NCBI GenBank assembly: GCA_036394195.1
Contig: DASWFO010000217.1
Span: forward strand, 1 to 11,254
DNA length: 11,254 nucleotides
DNA from: DATJPD01 sp036394195
GTDB taxonomy: Bacteria > Pseudomonadota > Alphaproteobacteria > CACIAM-22H2
Reading direction: 5' to 3'
Each line of letters starts with the position of its first letter. Within the stretch, counting starts at the first letter, position 1. Under the pieces are notes generated by a model. The model worked only from the letters and a program-made list of their open reading frames with translations, did not search any database and was not told the origin of the DNA. Positions 1 to 6,221 of the stretch are shown piece after piece. The translations under genes and the position numbers were made by a program.

Positions 1-375
1 CTGACCGTCACCTCGCCCGCCGGCGTCGTCGGGTTCATCCAGGACGGCAAGCTGCGGCCGCTGGCAGTCGGCGCGGCCAAGCGGCTGGACATCCTGCCCG
101 ACGTTCCGACCATGGCCGAAGCCGGCGGCGGCGCGGATACGCTGGTGCCGACCTATTTCGGCGTCGCCGCACCGGGCGGCACCCCGCGCGGCATCGTCAT
201 GAAGCTGAACGCCGAGATCAAACGCATCGTGCACGCGCCCGACGTGGCGGAGCGCCTCGGCAAGGCCGGGCTGGACCCGGTGGGCAGTTCGCCCGAGGAG
301 TTCGCGGCCGAGGTGCAGCGCGACGTCCAGCGCTTCGGCACCCTGGTCACATCGCTTGGAATTCAGCCAGAATAA
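1..375 (+). CDS. Bug/TctC-family tripartite tricarboxylate transporter substrate-binding protein, C-terminal part (5' end outside window)
   Basis: The frame is open from base 1 and ends at TAA 373-375, giving 125 codons, about the last third of a normal ~325-residue Bug protein. Visible family landmarks are 'DGKLRPLAVGAAKRLDILPDVPT', in short the GKLRPLAV and LPDVPTMAEAG segment, then YFGVAAPGGTPR and the closing helix ending in LGIQPE. Bug proteins are periplasmic receptors that bind carboxylated solutes, often without a cognate membrane component nearby; none is visible here. The signal peptide and first lobe are missing only because the window starts inside the gene. The stop lies 9 bases before the Rieske oxygenase start, so the two are probably one transcript and the receptor may deliver or sense the oxygenase substrate (inference). 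Internal ATG 112 is not a start. Confidence 0.93.
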   Translation: MTVTSPAGVVGFIQDGKLRPLAVGAAKRLDILPDVPTMAEAGGGADTLVPTYFGVAAPGGTPRGIVMKLNAEIKRIVHAPDVAERLGKAGLDPVGSSPEEFAAEVQRDVQRFGTLVTSLGIQPE

Positions 376-384
376 GAGACCACC

Positions 385-1653
385 ATGCTGTCTAAGGAAG
401 AGAACGAGCTTTTAACCCGGGTCGGTCCGGGAACGCGGATGGGCAACCTGTTCCGCCGTTATTGGCTGCCGGCGCTGTTGTCCTCCGAAGTCCCCGAGCC
501 CGACGGCGCGCCGGCGCGCGTCCGCCTGCTGGGCGAGGACCTGATCGCCTTTCGCGACACGAGCGGTGCGGTCGGGCTGATCGGCGCTTACTGCCCGCAT
601 CGCCGGGCGCCGCTGTTCTTCGGGCGCAACGAGAAATGCGGGCTGCGCTGCATCTATCACGGCTGGAAGTTCGACCGGACCGGCAAGTGCCTCGACATGC
701 CGACCGAGCCGCCGGGCAGCCCCTACAAGGATCAGGTCAAGGCCGACGCCTATCCGACGTGGGAAGGCGGCGGCATGGTCTGGACCTATATGGGCCCGCC
801 GGACGCGGTGCCGCCGCCGCCCGACCCCGAGCTGGTGCGCGCCCCGCCGACGCATCGCTACGTCACGCGCACGGTCCAGGACTGCAATTACCTGCAGGCG
901 CTCGAGGGCGGGCTCGATTCCGCGCATGCGATGATCATGCACAACTACAACATCGGCGATCTGTCGTGGATCAGCGACCATGAGCGGATGCCGAAGCTGA
1001 CGGTCGAGCCGACCAGTTACGGGTTCACCTATTCGGGAATTCGCACCGTCAGTGGCCGCAAATGGGTCCGCGTCTATCAGTACATTATGCCGGTCACCCA
1101 AATGCGCGGCCGCATCGCGCCGCTCGGCGGCGGCAACGCGCCGCGTCGCGTCCCCACCATCTGCGGCCACACCTGGGTGCCGGCCGACGACGTGACGACC
1201 ACCGTCTTCAATTTCATGTACTCGGCGGACCCCGACATCCCGCTCGACGAGGAATTCGCGCTGGAGATGGAGACCGACGACGGCCGCGGCCCCGAGCACC
1301 TGCTCCCCGACGGGCGCCTCAAGCGGAACCTGGCGAACGACTTCGAAATCGACCGCCGAGTGCAGAAGACGCGCACCTTCACCGGCATCGATGGCGTCAA
1401 TACCCAGGACGTCGCGGTGCAGGAAGGCATGGGGCCGATCGTCGACCGCTCCAAGGAGCATCTGTCGGCAACCGACCGCGCCGTGGTGACCATGCGGCGG
1501 CTGATGCTGGATGCGGTGAAGACGGTCGAAGCCGGCGGTGCGCCGCGCGGCACCGACCCGGCGGGCTACCGAGCCTTGCGCGCCGTCGATCACATCGTCG
1601 ACGAAGCGCAGGTCAAGGCGACCATCGAGCGCGAGGTCCGCGCGCGGTTCTAG
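385..1653 (+). CDS. Rieske [2Fe-2S] aromatic ring-hydroxylating oxygenase, alpha subunit (phthalate 4,5-dioxygenase type, LigXa_C-like C-terminus)
   Basis: A 422-residue cytoplasmic oxygenase component that would insert O2 into an aromatic acid or demethylate an aryl ether, using electrons from a separate reductase. The Rieske cluster motif is intact: C70-P-H72 and C89-I-Y-H92. The mononuclear iron site shows N168, E174, D178, H181 and H186 in the usual spacing (E-x3-D-x2-H-x4-H). D342 in the NTQDVA segment is the likely carboxylate ligand. The C-terminal part (about 315-380; QDVAVQEGMGPIVDR, EHLSATD) resembles the LigXa/phthalate dioxygenase subgroup, which works as a homo-oligomer without a beta subunit. 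Length fits that subgroup (~420-450). ATG 385 follows the upstream stop by 9 bases with only a weak purine-rich site (AAGAGA). No reductase or ferredoxin gene is in the window. Family assignment is firm; the substrate is not determinable here. Confidence 0.93.
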   Translation: MLSKEENELLTRVGPGTRMGNLFRRYWLPALLSSEVPEPDGAPARVRLLGEDLIAFRDTSGAVGLIGAYCPHRRAPLFFGRNEKCGLRCIYHGWKFDRTGKCLDMPTEPPGSPYKDQVKADAYPTWEGGGMVWTYMGPPDAVPPPPDPELVRAPPTHRYVTRTVQDCNYLQALEGGLDSAHAMIMHNYNIGDLSWISDHERMPKLTVEPTSYGFTYSGIRTVSGRKWVRVYQYIMPVTQMRGRIAPLGGGNAPRRVPTICGHTWVPADDVTTTVFNFMYSADPDIPLDEEFALEMETDDGRGPEHLLPDGRLKRNLANDFEIDRRVQKTRTFTGIDGVNTQDVAVQEGMGPIVDRSKEHLSATDRAVVTMRRLMLDAVKTVEAGGAPRGTDPAGYRALRAVDHIVDEAQVKATIEREVRARF

Positions 1654-1671
1654 CGAGGCTGGCTACTTTCT

Positions 1672-1780
1672 GATCGTCACCCCGGCCAAGCCCAAATCCT
1701 CTGCAAGGGGCGAAGCCCCTTGCAGACCCGGGCGCGAGCCGGGGTCCATCCGTCCAACGGCTCCATGGATCCCGGGTCGC
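1672..1780 (+). repeat. Palindromic intergenic repeat, family 1, copy A
   Basis: About 109 bp that recurs almost unchanged, in inverted orientation, at 2276-2383. It begins GATCGTCACCCCGGCCAAG and contains a perfect 11-bp-stem hairpin with loop GAA at 1701-1725 (CTGCAAGGGGC / GCCCCTTGCAG), then GGGTCCATC...CATGGATCCCGGGTCGCG. The homology may run on to about 1806 (GCCCGGGATGACGG). Only the part around 1750-1762 differs between copies. It lies 18 bases after the Rieske stop. The hairpin could stop or stabilise that transcript, but there is no U-tract. Repeats of this look are common between genes in Hyphomicrobiales; I know of no encoded function. Confidence 0.85.
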
Positions 1781-1828
1781 GCGGCTTCGCCGCTTGCCCG
1801 GGATGACGGATGAATTTGTACCCATCAC

Positions 1829-1870
1829 CTCGAATTCGAGGATGTCGAAACCGGCGTTGCGGCCGCCGCT
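1829..1870 (-). pseudogene. Duplicated 3'-terminal fragment of an LVIVD beta-propeller gene
   Basis: On the minus strand this reads GGRNAGFDILEFE, matching the last residues of the intact propeller protein (DRNCGFDILEFER). At DNA level 1829-1862 and 2409-2442 agree at 31 of 34 bases by hand alignment, in the same orientation. The stop codon of the intact gene is lost: the frame continues as VMGTNSSVIPG. Upstream (above 1870) the propeller homology is not visible. This looks like the leftover of a paralogue or of a local duplication whose body was deleted. A chance match is unlikely over this length but the fragment is short. Confidence 0.6.
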
Positions 1871-2071
1871 GAGCATGGGGCCCACCCCCCTGAATCCGGC
1901 GCAATACTGCAATTGTTTTCGTAACCCACTGACGAATCTTTCGAATAACGCAAAAGAAGAATTGCAGAGGTTCTTTCGCCCGACCGCAATTCTGCGATTC
2001 TTGTCGAGCACCCAACGATGCGTGGGATATGCCTGCGGAAAATGCATCAACGGATCAACGCTTCCTGGAAG
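1871..2071. other. Low-GC intergenic stretch, no gene recognised
   Basis: Roughly 200 bases between two gene fragments. The 1921-1980 block is 26/60 G+C (hand count), far below the ~68-70% of neighbouring genes, so this is probably decayed or foreign DNA. It contains inverted arms AGAATTGC (1958-1965) and GCAATTCT (1986-1993) separated by 20 bases. A minus-strand frame (about 1880-2050) stays open but matches nothing I recognise. I see no convincing promoter or RNA gene. Confidence 0.5.
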
Positions 2072-2263
2072 TCATTGGGCACGCTCACGCATTCGCCGCT
2101 TGAACCGTTGACGCGACCGTTCACCGTTGACGCCGTCCAGCGGAGCTCGTCTAGCTCCGACGCTGCGCCTCCAACTCGCGGCGTGCGTCAGGGCCTGCGG
2201 CTCGACCAGCAGCCCCTGTCGCTCGTAGCGGCCGCGGCTCCGGCTGAAGCGGACGACGCGAGC
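2072..2263 (-). pseudogene. Remnant of a DUF2293-like protein gene
   Basis: The minus-strand frame ending at TGA 2072-2074 reads ARVVRFSRSRGRYERQGL, then LVEPQAL, and closes with RQRFKRRMRERAQ. The RFSRSRGRYERQGLLVE block followed by a basic helical stretch with a 'RF..R.RE' pattern is, from memory, characteristic of DUF2293 proteins, where it is followed by a FPGCP-type domain that is absent here. The fragment has no start: its upstream end runs directly into repeat copy B at about 2264-2276, and it stops before the conserved C-terminal domain. It is therefore truncated on both sides. No function is known for the family. The assignment rests on recalled motif resemblance only. Confidence 0.5.
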
Positions 2264-2275
2264 CGCAACCCGGGC

Positions 2276-2383
2276 GCGACCCGGGATCCATGGTGAAAGC
2301 GGAGAGATGGATCCCGGCTTGCGCCCGGGTTGCAAGGGGCTTCGCCCCTTGCAGAGGATTTGGGCTTGGCCGGGGTGACGATC
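2276..2383 (-). repeat. Palindromic intergenic repeat, family 1, copy B (inverted)
   Basis: Reverse-complement counterpart of 1672-1780, with near identity over the ~78 bases from GATCGTCACC to GGATCCATC (2306-2383 on plus). The hairpin GCAAGGGGC-TTC-GCCCCTTGC lies at 2332-2352. It starts where the DUF2293-like reading frame loses its upstream part and ends 19 bases from the propeller gene's stop codon. Being inverted with respect to copy A, the pair could mediate inversion of the ~500 bp between them by homologous recombination (inference). Confidence 0.85.
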
Positions 2384-2402
2384 GGGAATAAGCCCGGCAC
2401 GC

Positions 2403-3722
2403 TCACCGCTCGAATTCGAGGATGTCGAAGCCGCAGTTGCGGTCGACGAGGTAGATCAGGCCGCGCTTGTCCAGGGTGACGTCGTTGCTTTGCGGCGCCG
2501 GCTGTCCGTCGACCGGCGGGGGAATGAAATAGCCGACCTCCTGCGGCGCATGCGGATCGGCGACGTCGACGATGCGCAGGCCGCCGCTGAACCAGGTCGC
2601 GTAGACCAGCGTGTCGGTCATGAACTCCTGGAACTGGTGGGCACCGAACCTGGAGCGCGGCGTGCGGCTCCACGGCGAGTCCAGCTCGCTCACCGTGAAG
2701 CAGGCCAGCGGCTTGAGGTGCGCGTAGTCGCTGATGTCGAACGTCCACAGACACGCATGCGGCCGGCCACGCCGGCGCGCCGCGTCCTTCTCATTGTAGA
2801 ACTGATCCTCCTCGTCGATCGCGAGCGCGATCCGCCTGCCGCCGAACGAGCCCGGCACCGGCATGACCGTGTGCGTCGGCTCGGGGAACGGCGGATGGTA
2901 GTTGTAGGACGCGACCGTCCGCGGCCGCGCGATGTCGGCGACGTCGATGATCCTGAGGCCGCCGTGCCAGACGCCGGCGAACATCTCATCGCCGAAGCGC
3001 AGCGCATGGTGCAACCGGTTCTGCCGGCCATGCCAGGTCGGCACCTCGCCGGCCGCGAGATGCTGCCCCTCCATCCACCAGCGCGACACTTCACGCGGCC
3101 GCGCCGGGTCCTTGAGCTCGTAGATGACCAAGATGTTGCCAACATAGCCGTCCATCTCGGTCGAGATGTAGGCGTAATGTCCGTCCATATCGAAGCGGTG
3201 CACGCCGCGGCCGCCGGTCCGGTGATGGCAGAGGAGCTCCGGTCGCGCCGGGTTCGACACGTCGTAGACGCGGAAGCCGCCCTGCCCGTAGCCGCGCCGC
3301 TCCGCGTCCTCGGCGACGCGCACGTCGTCCTCGCCGATCGCCATCTTTTCAGCGATCTCGGCGAGGGTCGGATCGCGCTTAAGCTTGTCGCGCAGCGATT
3401 TGCGCACGCCCGGGAGCTGCTCGGCGCGCCGACCGATCGGGGTCATGTTGCGCTCGTGGTTCACGATCATGATGTCGCCGGCCACCCGCGCCTTGTGGCT
3501 GTGCGAGTGAGGATCGTCCATCATGAGCGTCGCCACGATCCGCGGCCGATACGGATCCGAAATATCGAGGATGGTGGTGCTGAGCTGCTCGCGGTTCGGG
3601 ATGTGGCCGATATAGGCGTAATCCCCCGCGACGGTGACCTGCCCGGCCCCCGCGAGGTCGAGATGTGCGAGGCGCTTCACGCGTTTGGCAAGCTGGGGCG
3701 GCGGCTGGTCGACGGAGGGCAA
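2403..3722 (-). CDS. LVIVD-repeat beta-propeller protein
   Basis: A 439-residue protein built of propeller blades carrying the LVIVD signature: about 50-65 (TILDISDPYRPRIVAT), 149-164 (GFRVYDVSNPARPELL), 197-212, 255-270, 325-340, 380-395 and the closing strand 430-436. This suggests a seven-bladed propeller closed by its C-terminus. Residues about 95-147 are a charged helical insert between blades. Many histidines cluster (H72, H74, H76, H89, H175, H238-239, H284, H362), which could bind metal (inference). There is no signal peptide, so a cytoplasmic location is implied. The start chosen is TTG at 3722-3720, seven bases after AGGAG; a longer frame to 3764 would overlap the upstream gene. It is downstream of, and probably co-transcribed with, the Bug receptor gene (10-base gap). 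The biochemical role of this family is unknown to me. Confidence 0.85.
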   Translation of the reverse strand: MPSVDQPPPQLAKRVKRLAHLDLAGAGQVTVAGDYAYIGHIPNREQLSTTILDISDPYRPRIVATLMMDDPHSHSHKARVAGDIMIVNHERNMTPIGRRAEQLPGVRKSLRDKLKRDPTLAEIAEKMAIGEDDVRVAEDAERRGYGQGGFRVYDVSNPARPELLCHHRTGGRGVHRFDMDGHYAYISTEMDGYVGNILVIYELKDPARPREVSRWWMEGQHLAAGEVPTWHGRQNRLHHALRFGDEMFAGVWHGGLRIIDVADIARPRTVASYNYHPPFPEPTHTVMPVPGSFGGRRIALAIDEEDQFYNEKDAARRRGRPHACLWTFDISDYAHLKPLACFTVSELDSPWSRTPRSRFGAHQFQEFMTDTLVYATWFSGGLRIVDVADPHAPQEVGYFIPPPVDGQPAPQSNDVTLDKRGLIYLVDRNCGFDILEFER

Positions 3723-3729
3723 CGGTGAT

Positions 3730-3734
3730 CTCCT
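3730..3734 (-). promoter_or_regulatory. Shine-Dalgarno deciding a TTG start
   Basis: Minus-strand AGGAG, seven bases before TTG 3722-3720, overlapping the TAG stop (3735-3733) of the Bug gene by two bases. The arrangement fixes the propeller start at TTG and implies translational coupling to the receptor gene. No ATG or GTG with comparable spacing is available. Confidence 0.7.
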
Positions 3735-4719
3735 ATTCGATCTGGATGCCGGCGCTTTTGACAACGGCGGCCCATTTGGCGCTCTCGGATCTTATATAGG
3801 CGCCGAACTCGGCCGGGGAATCGCCGACGATCTCGACGCCCAGCCCGGCCAAGCGCTGGCGGATGTCGGTCTCGCGCAGCACGGCGACGACCGTCTGGTT
3901 CAGCTTTTCGACGACCGCCGGCGATGTCTTTGCCGGCGCCACCAGCCCGTGCCAGGTCGTCGCCTCGAAATCGGGAAACCCCGATTCAGCGACGGTCGGG
4001 AGGTCGGGAACAGCCGCCGAGCGCTCGGCGGTGGTCACCGCGACCGCCCGCAAGGTGCCGCTTTCGATGAACTGCAGGACCGATGCGGAAGTGGCGAACA
4101 TCAGTTGCAAGCGGCCGCTCGTGAGGTCGGTCAAGGCAGGAGCCGCCCCGCGATAGGCGACGTGCACGATGTCGATACCGGCCCTGAGCCGGAACAGCTC
4201 GGCCGCGAGATGCGCCGCCGTGCCGTTGCCGGACGAGCCGTAATTCAGCTTGCCCGGCTCCGCCTTCGCGAGCGCCACCAGGTCGGCCACCGAATGCACC
4301 GGCAGCGACGGATGCACGACCAGGATGTTCGGCTGCGAGCCGATCAGGCTGATCGGCGCGAAATCGCGCAGCGGATCGAATGGAAGATGCCGGTAGAGCG
4401 CGGCGTTGGTCGCGAGAATACTGTTGTTGGCGTTGAGCAGCGTGTAGCCGTCGGCCGGTGCGTTGGCGACGATCTCGGCCGCAACGTTGCCGCCGGCGCC
4501 CGGGCGGTTCTCGATGACGACCGGCTGGCCGAGGCGCAGGCTCATCCGCTCGCCGACGATGCGCGCCAGCACGTCGCTCGGCCCGCCCGGCGTGAACGCG
4601 ACCAGCAGACGGATCGAGCCCGTCGGATAGCTTTGCGCCCGGGCGCCGGAGGACGCCACGATTGCGGCCAACAGCACCAACCCGAACCACCGACGTCGCG
4701 ACACGCTCGCCTTGCCCAT
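3733..4719 (-). CDS. Bug/TctC-family periplasmic substrate-binding protein
   Basis: A 328-residue receptor, normal length for the family. The N-terminus MGKASVSRRRWFGLVLLAAI has a basic n-region and a hydrophobic core, with likely cleavage after ARA at about residue 28, so it is exported to the periplasm. Bug landmarks are RLLVAFTPGGPSDVLAR (lobe 1 ligand loop), ENRPGAGGNVAAEIV, PADGYTLL, the mid-protein GKLNYGSSGNGTAAHLAAE, VAYRGAAPALTDL and the closing LGVEIVGDSPAEF. The frame extends upstream to 4770, but those codons (MAPCAKCATCAALCG...) would spoil the signal peptide; ATG 4719 or ATG 4725 is preferred. It is first in a two-gene operon with the propeller gene and divergent from the MetE-like gene. 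It is a second Bug receptor besides the one at 1-375. The ligand is presumably a small carboxylate, but unknown. Confidence 0.92.
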   Translation of the reverse strand: MGKASVSRRRWFGLVLLAAIVASSGARAQSYPTGSIRLLVAFTPGGPSDVLARIVGERMSLRLGQPVVIENRPGAGGNVAAEIVANAPADGYTLLNANNSILATNAALYRHLPFDPLRDFAPISLIGSQPNILVVHPSLPVHSVADLVALAKAEPGKLNYGSSGNGTAAHLAAELFRLRAGIDIVHVAYRGAAPALTDLTSGRLQLMFATSASVLQFIESGTLRAVAVTTAERSAAVPDLPTVAESGFPDFEATTWHGLVAPAKTSPAVVEKLNQTVVAVLRETDIRQRLAGLGVEIVGDSPAEFGAYIRSESAKWAAVVKSAGIQIE

Positions 4720-4803
4720 TTCCATCCCACACAGCGCAGCGCACGTGGCGCATTTGGCGCATGGTGCCATATCGACGCCGCATGCGTCACGCTTGACGGC
4801 CGG

Positions 4804-4830
4804 TTGCGGCCTCGGTCACGGTAGCCGCAA
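4804..4830. promoter_or_regulatory. Inverted repeat in the divergent intergenic region (candidate operator)
   Basis: Arms TTGCGGC (4804-4810) and GCCGCAA (4824-4830) enclose 13 bases and end 9 bases before the Shine-Dalgarno (GGAGGGG, 4840-4846) of the MetE-like gene. The 136-base region 4720-4855 must hold promoters for both divergent genes. A TTGACG at 4793-4798 could be a -35 element, but I see no good -10 at the right distance. The repeat could be an operator for a dimeric regulator or a hairpin in the leader; no regulator gene is visible nearby. Confidence 0.3.
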
Positions 4831-4855
4831 TCACCGATCGGAGGGGACCCCCGTC

Positions 4856-6040
4856 ATGTTCAAGGCTTCGGCGAACGTCGTTCTGCCCACGTCGATCATC
4901 GGCTCGCTGCCGCGCCCGGCCTGGTACACGGCGACGCTCGGCAGCAAGAGCTTCCTCGAAGCGATGGTGAACTCGCGCTATCGCGAGCAATACGAGGACG
5001 CCGTGTCCGTGCACCTGCGCGCCCAGGAAACGGCCGGCCTCGACATCTGCACCGACGGCGATGCGCATTACGACGAGGAAGTCGCCGGCATGAGCTGGCA
5101 GAGCTATCCGCTGACCCACATGGCCGGATTTTCGGCGAAGCCGCAGGCCAGCCTCTACAACGTCGCCGCCGCCGCCCACCCGCGCGGCCATATCCTGCAC
5201 GATTTCCTGGAAGCCCGGGTGTTCCCGAAAATCGTCGGGCCGCTCGGCCGCGGCGACTTGCAATACACGGCGATGTGGAAGGTGGCGCAGCGCCTGACCC
5301 CGAAGCCGGTCAAGTTCGGCACCATCCTGCCCGAGCTGCTCGCCGCCTCGGTCGCCGACGACCACTACAAGGACGCGGTCGAGCGGACCTGGGCGTTCAG
5401 CACGGCGCTCAACGAGGAGCTGAACGAGCTCGCCGACGCCGGCTGCCCGGTGATCCAGATGGAGGAGCCGCAGATCCACATGGTGCCGGTGCGCGGCCCC
5501 ACCTTCGGCAAGCTCGACGTGAACGACCTGGTGAAGGTGTTCAACAACACCGTCAAAGGCCTGCGCGCCAAGACCGAGGTGTGGTGCCACACCTGCTGGG
5601 GCAATCCGGCGCAGCAGCGCATCTTCAAGGAAGTGCAGAGCTATCAGCCGACCTTGGAGGCGCTCAACAGCGTGGATGCCGACGTTCTCACCTTCGAGAC
5701 CTGCTCGTCCGGCCCCGGCGATCTGAAGGCGATCGGCCAGATCGTCAAGGACAAGAAGGTGGTGATCGGCGTCATCGACCATCACACCTTGCAGGTCGAG
5801 CGGCCGGACGAGATCGCGGCCCTGATCCGCGAGGCGCTGAAACACATCCCACCGGAACGGCTGATCATCTCGTCGGATTGCGGCATGGGCCGCGAAGGCA
5901 TGAGCCGTCGTCATGCCGTCCACAAGATGATCGCGATGGTGCTCGGGACCAATATCGTGCGCAAGGAGCTCGGCCTGCCGGAAGCCGCATGCCTCGCCGC
6001 CGAGGGCCGCTATTCGTTGACGATGGGCAAGGCGAAGTAA
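4856..6040 (+). CDS. Cobalamin-independent methionine synthase (MetE) C-terminal-domain family protein
   Basis: A 394-residue TIM-barrel protein of the Meth_synt_2 type, equal to the catalytic half of MetE without the N-terminal folate-binding half. The zinc site is complete: H245 and C247 in CHTCWGN, E281 in TFETCSS, and C342 in SSDCGMGREG. Other family marks are IIGSLPRP (15-21, thiol substrate loop), GLDICTDGD (61-69) and QMEEPQIH (201-208). Zinc in this fold activates a thiol for methyl or alkyl transfer. Stand-alone members include archaeal-type methionine synthases and epoxyalkane:coenzyme M transferases, so the thiol and donor are not fixed by the motifs. The start at ATG 4856 is preceded by GGAGGGG at 4840-4846; the upstream in-frame ATG 4712 lies within the divergent gene's 5' region and adds no homologous sequence. 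It is monocistronic, with catabolic neighbours rather than methionine genes. Confidence 0.87.
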   Translation: MFKASANVVLPTSIIGSLPRPAWYTATLGSKSFLEAMVNSRYREQYEDAVSVHLRAQETAGLDICTDGDAHYDEEVAGMSWQSYPLTHMAGFSAKPQASLYNVAAAAHPRGHILHDFLEARVFPKIVGPLGRGDLQYTAMWKVAQRLTPKPVKFGTILPELLAASVADDHYKDAVERTWAFSTALNEELNELADAGCPVIQMEEPQIHMVPVRGPTFGKLDVNDLVKVFNNTVKGLRAKTEVWCHTCWGNPAQQRIFKEVQSYQPTLEALNSVDADVLTFETCSSGPGDLKAIGQIVKDKKVVIGVIDHHTLQVERPDEIAALIREALKHIPPERLIISSDCGMGREGMSRRHAVHKMIAMVLGTNIVRKELGLPEAACLAAEGRYSLTMGKAK

Positions 6041-6064
6041 CTTAAGCAGGGCAACCGGCCACCC

Positions 6065-6149
6065 CCCACCCTAACCCTCCCCCTCAAGGGGGGAGGGAAA
6101 AAGAAATTCACCTCCCCCGAGCCAAGTCTTTTGAGTATTGGGGGGAGGT
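6065..6149 (+). repeat. Palindromic intergenic repeat, family 2, copy A
   Basis: Composite element between two convergent genes. It has a hairpin CCCTCCCCC (6075-6083) / GGGGGAGGG (6089-6097) followed by A's, then CCTCCCCCGAGCCAAGTCTT at 6111-6130 leading into TTGAGTATTGGGGGGAGG. The same composite occurs inverted at about 10708-10820. On the plus strand the hairpin might help end the MetE-like transcript, though the trailing run is A, not T. Such elements are common in Hyphomicrobiales intergenic DNA. Confidence 0.75.
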
Positions 6150-6164
6150 CGGCGCGCCGGGGTC

Positions 6165-6183
6165 CTGGGGGCTTCGCCCCCAG
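6165..6183. repeat. Perfect 8-bp-stem palindrome
   Basis: CTGGGGGC-TTC-GCCCCCAG, 38 bases past the stop of the minus-strand decarboxylase-like gene and in the convergent intergenic region. The nearby homopolymer run (AAGAAAAAAC, plus strand) is on the wrong side for a rho-independent terminator of the minus-strand gene, and is A rather than T for the plus strand. It is recorded as a structure only. Confidence 0.5.
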
Positions 6184-6221
6184 AAGAAAAAACGGGGGCC
6201 GGGGGGGTGGGGCCAAGCGAC

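Noticed and set aside
412..1593. Long minus-strand open frame (393 codons) opposite the Rieske gene
   Set aside because: Antisense frame in high-GC coding DNA. It has no domain pattern, is rich in R, H, G and A, and the sense strand encodes a complete oxygenase with all metal ligands.
1701..1725. Rho-independent terminator for the Rieske gene
   Set aside because: The hairpin is perfect but no T-run follows, and the same hairpin recurs in the inverted copy; it is better explained as part of the repeat.
2490..3728. 412-codon plus-strand frame opposite the propeller gene
   Set aside because: Low-complexity R/A/V/D-rich translation typical of an antisense shadow; the minus strand has repeated LVIVD blades.
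4793..4821. Sigma-70 promoter TTGACG with -10 at 4816-4821
   Set aside because: The hexamer at the right distance is TCACGG, too far from TATAAT to claim.
3634..4824. 396-codon plus-strand frame opposite the Bug receptor
   Set aside because: Shadow of a complete receptor with signal peptide; no recognisable motif in the plus-strand translation.
4720..4855. SAM or cobalamin riboswitch upstream of the MetE-like gene
   Set aside because: Only ~136 bases shared by two divergent genes, and no recognisable B12-box or SAM aptamer core; only a 7-bp inverted repeat.
4787..5923. 378-codon minus-strand frame opposite the MetE-like gene
   Set aside because: Shadow; the plus strand carries the full zinc site and a good Shine-Dalgarno.
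6165..6183. Bidirectional terminator between convergent genes
   Set aside because: The stem is good but the adjacent run is AAGAAAAAAC on plus; it provides no T-run after the hairpin on either strand.
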